DNA from: Acanthococcus lagerstroemiae
Lineage: Eukaryota; Arthropoda; Insecta; Hemiptera; Eriococcidae
NCBI GenBank assembly: GCA_031841125.1
Contig: CM063109.1
Location: forward strand, 12,562,321-12,626,320
Reading direction: 5' to 3'
Length of the DNA stretch: 64,000 nt
Within the stretch, counting starts at the first letter, position 1; each line of letters begins with the position of its first letter. The position numbers and the translations under genes are program-made. Positions 22,763 through 35,080 of this stretch are shown in pieces. The notes beneath the pieces were generated by a model. It was not told the origin of the DNA. It did not search any database and saw only the letters and a program-made list of their open reading frames with translations.

Positions 22763-23240
22763 TTGACATGCACAGGGTATTCAAAAAGTTTCGGGACTAA
22801 TTTTTTTCACAAAAGAAAAAAAGAGTTTAGAAAAAAGTTTTTACTTCGTTTTCAATATAATCCCCTCCTTGTTCTATACACATGTTACGGTGCTCGTACA
22901 GTCGCCGGAACGATCCGGAGAACTCTTCTTCTGGAATGGCTTTCAGAGCTCTGGTCACATTCCTTTGAATCGCCTCAACATCTTCGAAACGCTCTCCCTT
23001 TATCACTATTTTTAATTTAGAAAATAAAAAAAAGTCTATCCGAGCCAGACCTGGTGAGTAGGGTGGACGGTGAATCGTGGTGACTGACTTTTGAGCCAAA
23101 AATTCAGTGATGAATGTCGAGGAATGGGCCGGCGCATTGTCTTGCGTCTTTTGAAAAAGGAAAAAAATTACCGGTACGGTACAATTCCGGTCTCACGCAT
23201 CGAATCTACTTCAAAAGTCGTTCCATGACATCTTTGTAGG
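22763..23240 (-). mobile_element. Mariner transposase C-terminal remnant
   Basis: On the minus strand the frame reads VRPELYRTG, then QDNAPAHSS (second catalytic Asp of the mariner triad), then HRPPYSPGLARIDFFLF (third catalytic Asp kept) and EQGGDYIENE near the end. Related sequence may continue to about 23600 but is too decayed to follow. The N-terminal half is not recognisable as an ORF, so the copy is dead. Confidence 0.85.
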
Positions 23241-24409
23241 ATGCTGGTTTACATTTTGACCTGGGGGCATAAATTTATTGCCGATAATTCCGCGAGAATG
23301 GAAAAAAGAAAGAGGAAGGGCACTCCTCTCGCAGATCATTTTCCAGCGAGCGCATACCACTGGAGAACCTCGCCTCGGCTTTAACAATCATCCCCACACG
23401 CGATTTCTAACAATTCGAATGTTTCCGAACCACTTTTTCCGACTTTGAAACAAAATTTCTGTGCGCACGCCTGCTCCATTGTAACGAAGTAACAAAAACA
23501 CGTCACTTCAAAGGAACACAATCAACCCGTACGCTTTTATCCTAACGTTGATAAGAAATTCAATGTAAAGTCGTAAAACGATATCAGCACGCCACCACGT
23601 TGCTAGGTCCAAAAAAGCAGGTTGCAGCGCGAGGAAATAAAAAGACGCTCAGGTCAGTTTTAAGCATTACAGTACCTACGTGCTTCATCAATACCTATCT
23701 TCTAAGAGTATTGTTTGTTAGTTGCCTATAGTTAATTATGGGTCGAGTTGAATTTATTATTTTCCTTGGAAATCAATAATAAAAGCCATCAGTAGATGAT
23801 GACAATGAAAGTATTGGCACGACCAGCGATGACGGGGTGTAGACAACGTCTTACGAGGTTTTCGGTGTGACGAGGAAGACCAAGACGGCGAATATAATTC
23901 TGATGATGACGATGACTGCGAGAATGCTGATACTGACACAGGTTATGTGCAAGTTTTGAAGGTTCCTACAACTTTGCAAGGCAAAGGCCAACGAGGTCAA
24001 CCAGGCTACAGCTGGATGGGGAACCGCCAACTCGGAACACAGAGATTCCAGCCAAAAATATTATCATCCATGCACCTGGTAACAAATCTGCAAGTGAACT
24101 TGCTCTGTGAGAGCTATTTTTCCCAGTAACAATCATCAGTAATATTTTCATCTACACCAATCAAAAAATTGATGAAGAGGTAAAAAAAGCAAAAGACAAA
24201 AAGCCGCAAAACGTGACATATAAGAACCACACCAATTCAGCAGAACTGCACGCTCTTTTTGACCTATCCTATATCACCGGAGCACTCCATCAAAACCGAG
24301 TCCACGTTAGCGATCTATTCAGTTTGAAATATGGACCCTCATATCTCCGTGCTACAATGTTAGAGCAACGATTTGATTTTTAAACTTCTTGCCTTCGTTT
24401 GGTTGACGA

Positions 24410-24982
24410 ATGAAGATACAGTTCCCAAACTGCCCTTAGTCCAAAAATTATTTTTTGGGGGAAATCGATAAAAACTGTGCTACACTGTACCAGTTCATTT
24501 AAAACTTCTGTAAATGGTACAAGCGAGTAGCCTGAATCCTCTCTACCATACTACCAAAGACGCACAAAAATGAGAATACAGCCTATCCAAAATTATTGAA
24601 GGAAAAGTGGTCGAAAGTCGTGGGCAGAGGGCAGTTTGGCACTGGACGTAATACAAGAAAACAACAAAACGCTGCCTGCACCAGCGCTGCTCTTTGAATG
24701 CGCGTAATCCGACCATCGAACGAGGTATCGAGATTCTATAAAGTTACTTTTGTAGTGCTCGTATTGGCCACTAGGTAGCGCTGAAAACCGCATTTCGATT
24801 TTTTTTTTACTAAGGGCAGTTTGGAAACCGTTGCTCTTTGAATGCGCGTAATTCGACCATCGAACGAGGTATCGAGATTCTATAGTTACTTTTGTAGTGC
24901 TCGCATTGGCCACTAGGTAGCGCTGAAAACCGCATTTCGATTTTTTTTTTGACTAAGGGCAGTTTGGAAACCGTATCTTCAA
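24410..24982. mobile_element. Inverted-repeat element nested in the piggyBac remnant
   Basis: The left end TGAAGATACAGTTCCCAAAC and the right end TTTGGAAACCGTATCTTCA are near-perfect inverted repeats of about 35 bp. The interior holds an internal direct duplication but no transposase. Confidence 0.75.
24690..24970. repeat. Tandem duplication, unit about 144 bp
   Basis: Two nearly identical copies starting at 24690 and 24834 share CTCTTTGAATGCGCGTAAT and CGAACGAGGTATCGAGATTC and end in a T-tract plus CTAAGGGCAGTTTGG. Confidence 0.9.
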
Positions 24983-26163
24983 ATCCTTGCCCGCCCAAAA
25001 CATAAATACTTATAAAATGGCCGCCACCCGTGAGGTCTGGAACCACGTAATCAATACCTCGGAAAAAAAACTATATCCCTCCCCCCTTCAGAATGTGTAA
25101 CAGTTGGCGAACAACTGCTTGAATTTCACGGAAGGTGCGAGTTTCGAGTTAATATCCCAAAATAAATCAGACAGGTAGGTTTGAAAGTAGTAATGCTTCA
25201 CGCCACGTCTTACTATATGGTCAATGTTGGGATATACATATACACTGGAGCAATATCAAAAACCAAAAAACTCAAGGTCCATCTACTAGTTCCTCTACTG
25301 CTGCTGGTGAAATACCATAGGCCCAACAATATCGTCTGGAATTACGAAAACCAGCTCAGAATTCAAACCGGACACTAGTTTGTGATAATTGGTTTACTTC
25401 GATTCCAGTCGCTGAAAAATGAGATGAAACTTACGGAACTTTCAGGAAAAATAAGTTTGAAATTTCGGCTCTGTTCTTGGACATAAACGACCGTCCAAAA
25501 AACACTGCGATGTTTGCCTGTCACGAAGAATTATAACGCTGCTCTCCTGGTGCCCGAAGACAACCAAAATCGTTGTTTTATTATTGTCGACAACATACGA
25601 TGACCTACATCTGAACAACTTCGTACTATTTCCCGAGATCGTTAGTTTTTACAACGAAAGCAAAGGGGGTGGATGTTTTCGATAGGCTTTGTAAAAATTA
25701 TTCGACATCTCGGAACACTATAAAGGTGGCCTCTATGTGTCACTTTTGGGTTGCTCAACTTTGTTGGCATCAACACGTTCATATGTGGATGGAAGAACAA
25801 TATTCAATGATAAAGATAAAAAGAAGAAGAAGAGAAAACTACCTGAAGCTGCAGAGACGGAAAAAAATTTGTCAGAAAAGAATACTCGAGATCACTGGGA
25901 TTGCAACTCATCACCCCACACCTGCAGACGAGATTGACGAATCCAAAAGTCCAAACAGTAGTAAAAAATTTGATCAAGACGGTATTAGGAATTGAAGAAA
26001 GGCCAGAACCAGCAGTATCATGTCCAAGAATGTAAGATTCAGATAGAAGACGTTGCTACATGCAAGGGTGCCGTAAACAAACGCGCGTAAAGTGTAGAAA
26101 GTGTTGTTATTGGGTTTGTGTAGGCAATCAAACTATTACGTGCACAAAATGTGCAAATTAATG

Positions 26164-26713
26164 AATTGAGGAGCGATATTCCAAAACGGCATCTGTCCAT
26201 TTTTTTTGAAAAATCGTTTTATAGCGCCATCTGGCGAGGGATTTAGTTATACATATTTTGGCCCGAACAAAATCACGATATCGCGAATTTAACGCATGTG
26301 AGAAGCCAAAATACATAGACTCGCAAAGAGAAGAAAAAAGTTTTTCCAAAACGGCCTCTGTTCCCATATTTTTATCACAATAGAGGAGTCGACATTATCT
26401 TGAGAATTTTATGAATTAATCTACTGAAAGACACAGTATGTTTAATTTTGTGCCAAACCAAAACTAATAATTAAAGAATGTTGTTCCAAAACGGCCTCTA
26501 TCCAGAAGATCCCCCACTTCGCGACTGTCATGCGCGTCTCCTGTACAAGATTCAATATTTCAACGAGATAAATTCCTGTAAGTGTTCTATTAGGCAATCC
26601 GACTATCAACCGTGACATGTAGGTGTAATATAGGGATACACCAAGTTTTTTCTTCCCCGCAAAAAAAATATAAAGCTGGACACAGGCCGTTTTGGAAAAT
26701 CGCTCCTCAATTA
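26164..26713. mobile_element. Inverted-repeat element abutting the piggyBac stop
   Basis: Left end AATTGAGGAGCGATATTCC; right end is the reverse complement, reading CGCTCCTCAATT (26701-26712). The motif CCAAAACGGCCTCT recurs at about 26346 and 26487 inside. A related CCAAAACGGCCTCACT word lies at 32738 in gene B intron 2. Confidence 0.7.
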
Positions 26714-26788
26714 TAAATTTTGAGAATTGTAAAGTAAATTTGAGAATTGAAACTGTAAAAAACTTAATAATAATTTGATAAGAAATAC

Positions 26789-27419
26789 AGGGCTGTATCA
26801 ACAAGTAAGATTCCCGCCTTTATAACTCGCTGAGAATTTAACTCAGAAACACAATTTCTTTTTTAAACGATAGAAAATTTTATTTACTTCATGCTCAACA
26901 TAATTTTCTTTCCGTTCGATACATTTTTTTCCAACGTTCAGGCAGCTTTTGTAAACTTCCCTTCCAAAACTGCTATCCAACTTGGAGCTCATTTTTGACC
27001 CAAAATCGGGGGGTGAGGTTAAGGCCTGAATTCGATGTAAAATGACCGCCGAAATTCAGTGGTGCTATTTGTTAATTTGATCAATTTTTGGAGAGCACTG
27101 AAAATCTGAATTTCAAACTAATTCGAAAACTGACCGCGAATTCTTGATTAGAATTCTTTCAAATGCTTTACCCTCAAATTTTAGCTCGATTGAAGACAAC
27201 AAGTTCTTTGGACTAGGAAAATAATTGAGCTCCAAGTTGGACGGAATTTTTGGAAGAGGTCTTTACAAAAGTTGCCGAACGTTGAAAAAAATGTATCCAA
27301 CGGAAATAAAATTACGTCGAACAGTAAATAAAATTTTCTACCATTAAAAAAAAATTGTGTTTCTAGGTTCATTTCTTGGCGAGTTATAAAGGAGGGAATC
27401 TTACTTACTAATACACCCT
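26789..27419. mobile_element. Foldback element built from inverted mariner 3' ends
   Basis: Left arm 26789-26994 and right arm 27227-27419 are reverse complements with moderate divergence. Both arms encode, pointing toward each other, the tail of a mariner transposase (ERWKKCIERKENYVEHE on the minus strand of the left arm). The centre is non-coding. Confidence 0.7.
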
Positions 27420-27850
27420 TGAACATAATTGAAGTTAAAACGTTAAATGCCACTAAAATGTCTAACCTTTTTGATAAATATCGGTAATCGGTTTCCTTTT
27501 GCATCTTAATTTTTTCACATTTATGGCTACTTCCTTCATAACTCAAGTCTCAACGTTTTCTAAAATCAGGATAGTCCTATTTCCAAAATACTCAAGTTCA
27601 TAAATTCCCCATTTTCCTATATTAGTTCCTGTTTTAAATTTTCAGTCCTTTGTATAAATGTAGGCATTACTCGTATTAATGAAAATTATAAATTATTTAT
27701 TACGAAGTGTGACATTTGTCACATGTGTGGTACAACTGAAAATATTCTGTGTATGGTAGCTGCGAGGAAATCAACTGCGTGAACAGATGGCCAAAAATTA
27801 TAACAATAAATCAGTAAATAAATAAATAAGTAAATAAGAACGGGACTCTC
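27420..27850. other. Intergenic, nothing recognised
   Basis: AT-rich spacer between the foldback element and a LINE remnant. Confidence 0.5.
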
Positions 27851-27858
27851 TCCAAAAA

Positions 27859-29130
27859 ATGATGCATTGGGTATATACCGGTGTAATACCTCCCAGAATC
27901 ATATATGCGGGCATTGTGTGGTTGAGCCGGGTCCACCTGGCCAAGGTCAGAGAGGAACTAGACCACCTACAAGGGCTTGCGTGCGTGATGACAATGGGGG
28001 CAATGAGAACGGCGCCGACTAAGGTACAGGAAAGGCTCCGAAGCTTGCCACTATTTCACACTGCTATAGAAGCAGCTGCGATAATAGGGCTTATCGTTTG
28101 GGCCAACCAAGCCTTCAGGCTCAAAAAAACAGGCCATAGAGAGATATAGGAGATGGTGGGGACGATGGACAAATGCTTTGGTATGCCGAAGGATAGAATC
28201 GCAATGGAACACCTCTTTGACAAGCCGTATCGTGCGCTGATACCCACACGGGCGGCTTGGAAAAAGAAGTGGCCAAGCATTCTAGGAAGAGGAGAATATG
28301 TGGTTTGCAGATGCCTCTAAGAATGACCAAGGTGTAGGAATCGAAATCACGAATGCAAAAGGCGCTGACAACTATTCAATGGCACTGGGCAAGGGCGTCA
28401 CTATCCTCCAAGCAAAGGTAATGGCGATCATGGTGGCCATTGACAGGAGCCCGCAGAAGGGCCCCAATAAGCAGATCTATATCTGTACAGACAGTCAATC
28501 GGATTAAGGCATTATCGTCACACCAAACTACATCCCAGGTGGTGCCGGAGTGTGTTAACAAATTATACACCCTTGCTCAGGAAAACCATGTCAGCATACT
28601 GTGGACACCGGGACACTACGGCATAAAAGGGAACATGATCGCTGGCAATCTAGCGAAGGAGGACATAAAAAAGGAAATGGCAAAACCCAGGCCGTGTCTT
28701 CCTGTAGCATATAGCGTCATAAAATCCAAGGTTAAGGCTTGGATAAGTAAGCAGACGGAAATGCACTGGCGGCTGACCAGTGGCATGAAAGCCAGCAAAA
28801 CACTGATAAGAACCCCCCCCCCCCAGTAAGTATGCCAAGTTCTTACTGGGGCTTGACAGGAAACATGCAAGGCTCATGGTCGGACCACAAAACACATGTG
28901 GTATAAAATACGAGTGGTGAAAAGCGGCTCCTATAGGTACTGTGGAGAAAAGGAAGAAACCGATCCATATCATGTGACAATGCCCAGCAATAGCCGTGAC
29001 AAGATGTGAAGCACTGGGACTTGAGTATCCACTATCCAGCACCCAGTGAAGTCAAAAGGATAGATCTCAGTAAAATTCTCACTTTAGCTGTAAAAGTGAG
29101 GCTACTGAGCTGAACCTTAACAACAGCCTG
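27859..29130 (+). pseudogene. Non-LTR retrotransposon C-terminal region with RNase H, broken
   Basis: Frames in order: GVIPPRIIYAGIVWLSRV and LACVMTMGAMRTAP, which match the region after the RT in I/LOA/R1-like LINEs; then an RNase H domain (WFADASKNDQGVGI at 28298, WTPGHYGIKGN near 28600); then a Cys/His knuckle (YCGEKEETDPYHV) near 28940. At least three frame changes and a C10 tract at 28817-28826. Non-functional. Confidence 0.8.
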
Positions 29131-29389
29131 AGGAATGGTGCAATGGACTACAAAGTCTGAGCCTCGGCGCACACATTACCACCTCACACAAATGAAATGA
29201 AATTAAGTAAATAAGAATTAGCAGTCTGGAAACTGTCCAAATTTGGTAAATCCTAGCTCAACCATTTTCAGTATTTTTCATTTCATGCACTTGATTCTCA
29301 GTACCATTGGTGATCGCCCTGCTATTTGACTTCAGGAAACCTTGTATGCAGCATAACATTTGAAGAAAAAAATATTATCCTCTACACCT

Positions 29390-29970
29390 ACCAAAATGAA
29401 CTTGCAGCAAACAAGTCAATAGGATACTCAAGGTACAAAGACTAGTGCTTATAGGATGCATAGCAGGCTACGGGACGCTATCCTATCCATCCACAATGCC
29501 CATCGACTTGAAACTTGCTTTGATAAATAAGGTAAAACTACAAAAACTAAAAGGCATGAATAAAAGGGAGGAACGGGATATGAGCAGAGAATTCACGAGC
29601 AGGGCCCACGACCAATGGAACAAACGATATGTGAGTGTGAGTATGTGAACACGTTAGGGGAATGATCCCGAGTGTCTACGACAGGATGCAGATGGGGAAA
29701 CACATTCCCATAAACTACTATAACACCCAGGTGCTCAGTGGGCATGAAAAATCCGCCGGCTACCATCACAGATTTAAAATAATCGAAGATGGACTTTGTA
29801 GGGACTGCAAGATGGAATACGACTCCATGCGACATACCCTTTCTAGCTGCAATGCCTTCGAAAGTAAGAGAAGCCTTTTGGGGATGACTACAAAATTTGA
29901 AGTTTTGAATAACCTCGATAGGGGTGAATTAATCCGGTTTACTGCGTTTATTTACGATGTATTAAAATAA
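29390..29970 (+). pseudogene. R1-like LINE C-terminal fragment
   Basis: LIGCIAGYGTLSYPSTMPID matches the post-RT region of R1-clade elements. After a break, the frame from 29662 reads VLSGHEKSAGYHHRF with CRDCKMEYDSMRHTLSSC, the usual C-terminal Cys/His motif. Different from the neighbouring upstream LINE. Confidence 0.75.
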
Positions 29971-32180
29971 GTCTGATATTGTGTAGTAGGCTACCTAATT
30001 ATAAGTCGGATGTAATGTACTCGGTATCATGTTATCGCCGTTAGGTCGTTTTATCGATAGCGGCGAATGTACAAAAAAAAGATCTGTCATTAAATGAACG
30101 GACACTGATAATACCAGCCTAAACTCTAACGATTGAGCATAAACAGAAAAAAAAATTGAGAGGTTCAATTCACTGGTTTACCCACAGCTGAATTAAAAAT
30201 GCACCTAGGTAAATGAACCGCACAACGTCAAAGAAAAAATGGAGAGGAAAAAGTATTTTTTTTTTATTTAACCTAGCGACCTTGAAGGGTATCGATGATT
30301 CAGTCCTAGCTCACAATGTAAGCAAATTAAAATAATATAAATATGCAGGTGTTCGAAGGAAAATTATTTGCAACGTAATTTTCTGTCTTCTAAAAACGAG
30401 TTTGCCCTTGAAAGTAAAATAAATATTTATATTTTTTCATTCATTCACACGAGTACGTCGATCAAATTCACAGATGTTGACGAAAAAGCTGACCGACCAT
30501 GAACTTCAAAATGTCAGTGTTATGAAAAGGAACTGTCGCCGGAGTTCATATTTTACGAAAAAATAGTTTTACTTTGAAGTGATGAAGTTTCAACGCACTA
30601 AGAACGGCTGAAAACATACGGACACGTGCATCATCATATTAATATAAATGATAATATAAGTCCGCTATCGAGAGTATAATTATATTATGAAGTAAAAAAG
30701 AAAAAAACTGCGCTTGAATAAAAGTGACGAAGTGAGTTTTCCTTTTGCGGATATCACCTTATGCGATTGGCTGAAATACTGGTAAGTATCTTATTGATTG
30801 GAATGATAAAAGCAATTCATTTAATAATAATTTTAAAACGAAAACGTAAAAGGAGGAAACAATTTAAAAAATCTCAGATATTTTAAAAGTTCTCACAAGG
30901 AAAGAAATGGTTGAAGTTGGATTAAGCATTCAACATTGCAATATTGGTCGACCATTTTTCACAACTAAATCAAATAGAGCCACTCCTGCGTGGCTAGAGT
31001 AAACGTGTAACAATGGTTGCGGATGTTTAAAAAGTCAACTAAGTACATCACTTGGCTTGAGCAACCTCAAAGTGAGACGTAAAGCCAAAGTAAAGTACTT
31101 AACCAAAACAAGGGCACATCGAATGGGGGTAAGAAAAACCTTTCCCAATAATTCTGTCAGTTGGCAAAATCGAGTCCTAGGTCAATACAGCTCGAATGCG
31201 AAGACAATTTGAGCTCTTTCTTATGCTAGGCCTATTTCTAAAATTTACTCGCCCTTGGCAATACGGAGTCTTCCATTGACAAAATTAACGATCATTTCAC
31301 AAAATAGAAAACTAGAATCAATATTTCTCCGTCAACGTACAATCAGTTCACAGGATGCCCAGTTTTCTTCTAAAATGAAATTCCCTGACTTTTCCCTAAC
31401 TTTCCCAGACACGCTGCAGAGCGGTCTAAAAGGTAGCTAAAGGAAGTTACAAGGCATGCGAAAAGATGTGCGCAATATTCATAATTTTGCAACGTTATTA
31501 GAATAAAAACATAAAAACAAAACTGAGATAAGAGAATAAAAGAAAATTAATTTGATTAATTTCAGCTTCAGCCCCTTCAAAGGATAATACGTGAAAGTAC
31601 ACTTTTGGAACCTTCCTTATATGCATTATGCTTTTTCCAGAAATATTTCTTAAAATCTCTGACTTTTCTTTGACTTTTGCAGAGTTTCATAATTCCCTGA
31701 TTTTTCTAGACTTTTTCTGACCTTTTCAGAACTGCGCACCCTGAGTTCATTATGTCCTCGAATCAGTAGATTAGGTCATCATCCCGTTTTCACGTACACC
31801 TTTGTTGTTGATGAAATTTTTCAGAGTCAACGATACCATTCTTGTCAATTAAAAACACATTATATACATATCAAAGTAATCCAATTCCTTGCCTTCCTCA
31901 TCTTCATCCCTCCACCTAGACCTCGCATCCCGTGACCCTAGCCTAAGCACAGAGATATGTCAATTGTAAAAATGAGTGAACACTTAATATATACATTGCG
32001 TCGTTAGGAAAAATTTACCCCGCTGTATTATCAAAAATTGTATTAAAAGTATTATCTTATAAAAAAAGTTACGTTTTTCTTCCAGAGAAGAATACTTTCC
32101 CTCTCCCCTAAATAAACCTGGCGGCGCCCTAGGGACTAGCATACCTACATACATCAACGAATTGCCAGTCTACTCTGAAA
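29971..32180. other. Intergenic region upstream of gene B
   Basis: No gene recognised. Contains one copy of a dispersed repeat (31355-31745). The gene B promoter must lie here if exon 1 is the first exon; AATATATAC near 31987 is a possible TATA-like word but is unsupported. Confidence 0.5.
31355..31745. repeat. Dispersed repeat, copy 1
   Basis: Colinear with 33790-34133: shared blocks include TTCTAAAATG, AGAGCGGTC, CTTCAAAGGATAA and GCTTTTTCCAGAAATATTTC in the same order. No coding potential. Confidence 0.75.
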
Positions 32181-35080
32181 ATGAAGGCATTCAAGACCGA
32201 GGTCGTAGTGGCTGGAATGTCTGGTCGATTTCCAGAATGTGATGACGTGAATACCTTCAAACAAAAATTGTACAACGCAGGAAAATTTATTACAGTCAAC
32301 GACAGGCGATGGCCGGTGAACTATAAATACAAATGCAAGTACTCAATATCACTGCCTTGCAAATTAATTTAGTCATTAGCTCATACTCAATGGTGTAGAA
32401 TCTCTAATAAATACAAACGCATATAAAATGCATGTACGATTATTTATGTCTTCTTTCTTTACAGTTGGTGAAAAAGTCATTCCATGCGCTACCGGCAAAT
32501 ATTTGGATGTGAATACCGTCGACTACCAGGTCTTCAAAATGGGTCGCATTCAAGCATACAGCAGTGATGCCCTCAATCGGAAAATGCTAGAGCCGTCATT
32601 CGAAGCAATAATGGATGCTGGTAATAGATAGTACTTCGGAATACGAAAAGCATTACAGCAGGATCGAATGATTTATAATACAATCAATGGTGGCTTTGAA
32701 CCAACAGCACGGGTTCATTGGCCAACTGGATTCCTGTCCAAAACGGCCTCACTAGACCCCCTTTCCCAATATTTGGAATCCAAAGAGAAGGAAAAAAGAA
32801 CGAAAGAGTTGCTACATTAACGTCGACTAAGCTTTTTTTGAAATGGGGTACCACTCTTATCCTTAATATGGGTTCTTCGAGACGTTTTAGACAAATCTAA
32901 GCTAGGAAAAATTAAAAACCAGGTACTCTCCTAATTCCAAAATACGTTTATCAGGAATAAATCCGTACTCGTTGGATGGAAGAAACATTGGTGTGTACTT
33001 TTCAAGTGGAATTAATGAAATGGATACTAGAATGCTGAAAAACAATCCTCAGTTTTTAATACTACCAGGAGTGGCAAAAGCAATGATATCAAATCACGTA
33101 TCATTTGCTCTCAATTTACAAGGTAAGTAAACTTGAAATAAAATATACGAAATTTTGAGCAATAATGCTCGCTGAAAAAATTCTAACTGATGTAAATGTG
33201 ACAGGACCGAGTGTAACATTCCAAACTGATCCACACGGAAGCTTGGATGCTTTCATTCACGGGTACAATGCTATAGCGGAAGGTATCGTCGATGCGGCCT
33301 TAGTTGGGGTTGCTTCCCAAGTGGCGGATCCAAAATTTTCACTGAACTTGATGGAACTAAATTTTCTCAGCCCAGATGGAATTTGTCGAGCTTTTGACCA
33401 GAATGGTAATGCATTTAAAATAAGAAGGCGAATACCTCAAATCTGATATGAAATTGAGTTCAATATCCTTTCCTAATTCTGACGACCTCACATTTATGTA
33501 GCGAATGGTTTCGGTAGAAGTGAGGGCACAGTGGTACTCTTCTTGCAAAGGGCTGAAGATGCAAAACGCAATTATGGAACTATTCGATTGAGCGACTCGT
33601 ATTATGATGGGAACCCCGAGAATAATCCATCTTCAATACTAAATTTCAAAGAGCAGGTATTGAAAACCTTCCTGCAAACAATCTACGCGAAGAATAATTT
33701 TACAAATGAAGTATCATCGTTGTCCTTCATGGAACTAAGTGCTGCTGGAATTAAGGTAAGGTTATTTTAAGTAATTAAGGAGCGTAGGTCAGGGTACCCA
33801 GTTTTTTTTTCTAAAATGTAATTCCCCGACTTCCTTAAATTTTTCCAAACACGTTTAAGAGCGGTCCAAAAAGTGGCTAAATGAAGTTACAGGGTGTGCA
33901 AAAGGATCTGCGCAGTATTCAAATTTCTGCAATTTTATTACCAAAAATAAAAACATTAAAACAAAACTAAGATATAAAAATCAAAGAAACTTAATTGATT
34001 TACTTCATTTCGGCTTCAACCACTTCAAAGGATAACACATGAAAGTACACGTTTAGAAACTCATTTATATGGATTATGCTTTTTCCAGAAATATTTCCTA
34101 AATTCCCTGACTTTTCCAAAACTGGGCGCCTTGTAGGTTCACATAAACCAAGTGATGAGGCGGGATACGCTAACAGGCTTCTACACCGGTGGCTTTCAGA
34201 GATCAGAAACTGTGGAGTCAAATGCCATTGCTGAAATTTGCGCAGCTCACAGAAAAAACCCTCTGTTGGTAGGATCCGTAAAAAGCAATGTTGGCCATAC
34301 TGAAGCATCGGCTGCGTTTATGTCTCTGTTCAAAGCTTTGTTGGCATTGGATACAGGGTTGATTGCTGCGAATTTGAATTTGCAAAAAGTGAACAGCGAA
34401 ATTAGAGCATTCAAAGAAGGCAGTTTGCAGGTTATAATATAATAATTTCTTTCAACTGTCATTATATGTATAAACCGATATTTTTAGAGGTGCGAGGATT
34501 TAACTTCATTAGCCCACCATGTAGGTCTGTATATTCGTAACAATCCAACATGACTGGATTTGCACACATTTTCATAACGAAATTCTGAAATTACAGAGCA
34601 TACTTACTAAATTCAAGATACCTAAGAAGACACTGTCGGTAACGGGAACGAACTGGTGTGCAGAAAACCAAATTTACCAGAACGAAAGAAACTTACAATG
34701 ATACTTGGCTTAACTCAGAAAAGGTTTTTCACACACCGACTGCGACCCCTGGAAACTGGAAACTGTAACTGACAAAACAGATTTTACACGGGAGGGCAAA
34801 AAGCATCCAAGAGAACCAAAACGTCATAAGAAACGGCACAGCAGCTATATTCATATTCCCAATTTTTGACAGCTCAAAGTTTCGTACTCATCATTAATTA
34901 TGTCTACAAATTCATTTTCCTTGTACATGATTTATTGATCAGATTAAGTGGAATAATTCTTCCAAATGCATTTATGTAGGTAGTCAACAAGTCAACAAAA
35001 CTCGAAGGAAATATGGTTGGAGTGAATTCGATTGGCTTATTTGGATCCATGAGTCATACCGTGTTCCAACAAAATCCCAA
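32181..35080 (+). CDS. Gene B exons 1-7: inactive ketosynthase domain
   Basis: VVVAGMSGRFPE and NDRRWP match the FAS start, and GRIQAYSSDALNRKMLEPSFEA matches the region before the active site only loosely. The nucleophile motif DTACSSSL reads QTDPHGSL, so the Cys is Pro169 (codon 33231-33233). The first active-site His motif EAHGTGTK reads ELSAAGIK, so the His is Ser306 (33738-33740). The last motif, KSNVGH, keeps its His at residue 344. Condensation and decarboxylation by this domain are not expected. LSPDGICRAFD and the VGVNSIG end confirm full-length KS. Exon 1 ends at a GC donor. Confidence 0.88.

Larger units (their letters stand above)
23740..26161 (+). pseudogene. piggyBac-type transposase, degenerate
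   Basis: Broken frames follow piggyBac order. An acidic N-terminus (23860-23940) is followed by ELHALFDLSYITGALHQNR near 24250, CDNWFTSIPVAEK near 25380, KGGVDVFDRLCKNYSTSR near 25665 and a C-terminal Cys-rich finger KCRKCCYWVC ending at the TAA at 26159-26161. An unrelated inverted-repeat element (24410-24982) interrupts it and several stops and frameshifts are present. Confidence 0.85.

Noticed and set aside
22763..23099. Functional mariner transposase
   Set aside because: Only the C-terminal part with the second and third catalytic Asp is readable; upstream frames are broken.
32335..32372. Exon 1 of gene B reading on to YKCKYSISLPCKLI or using the GT at 32339
   Set aside because: The GT donor at 32339 gives an immediate stop after splicing. 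The GC donor at 32335 keeps the frame and FAS similarity.
34152..34199. Extending gene B exon 6 upstream through the open frame FYTGGFQ
   Set aside because: The acceptor TTTCAG at 34194-34199 joins GIK directly to RSETVESNAI, matching GTKVGDPQELNGI of FAS in the right phase. The upstream part overlaps the spacer next to a dispersed repeat.
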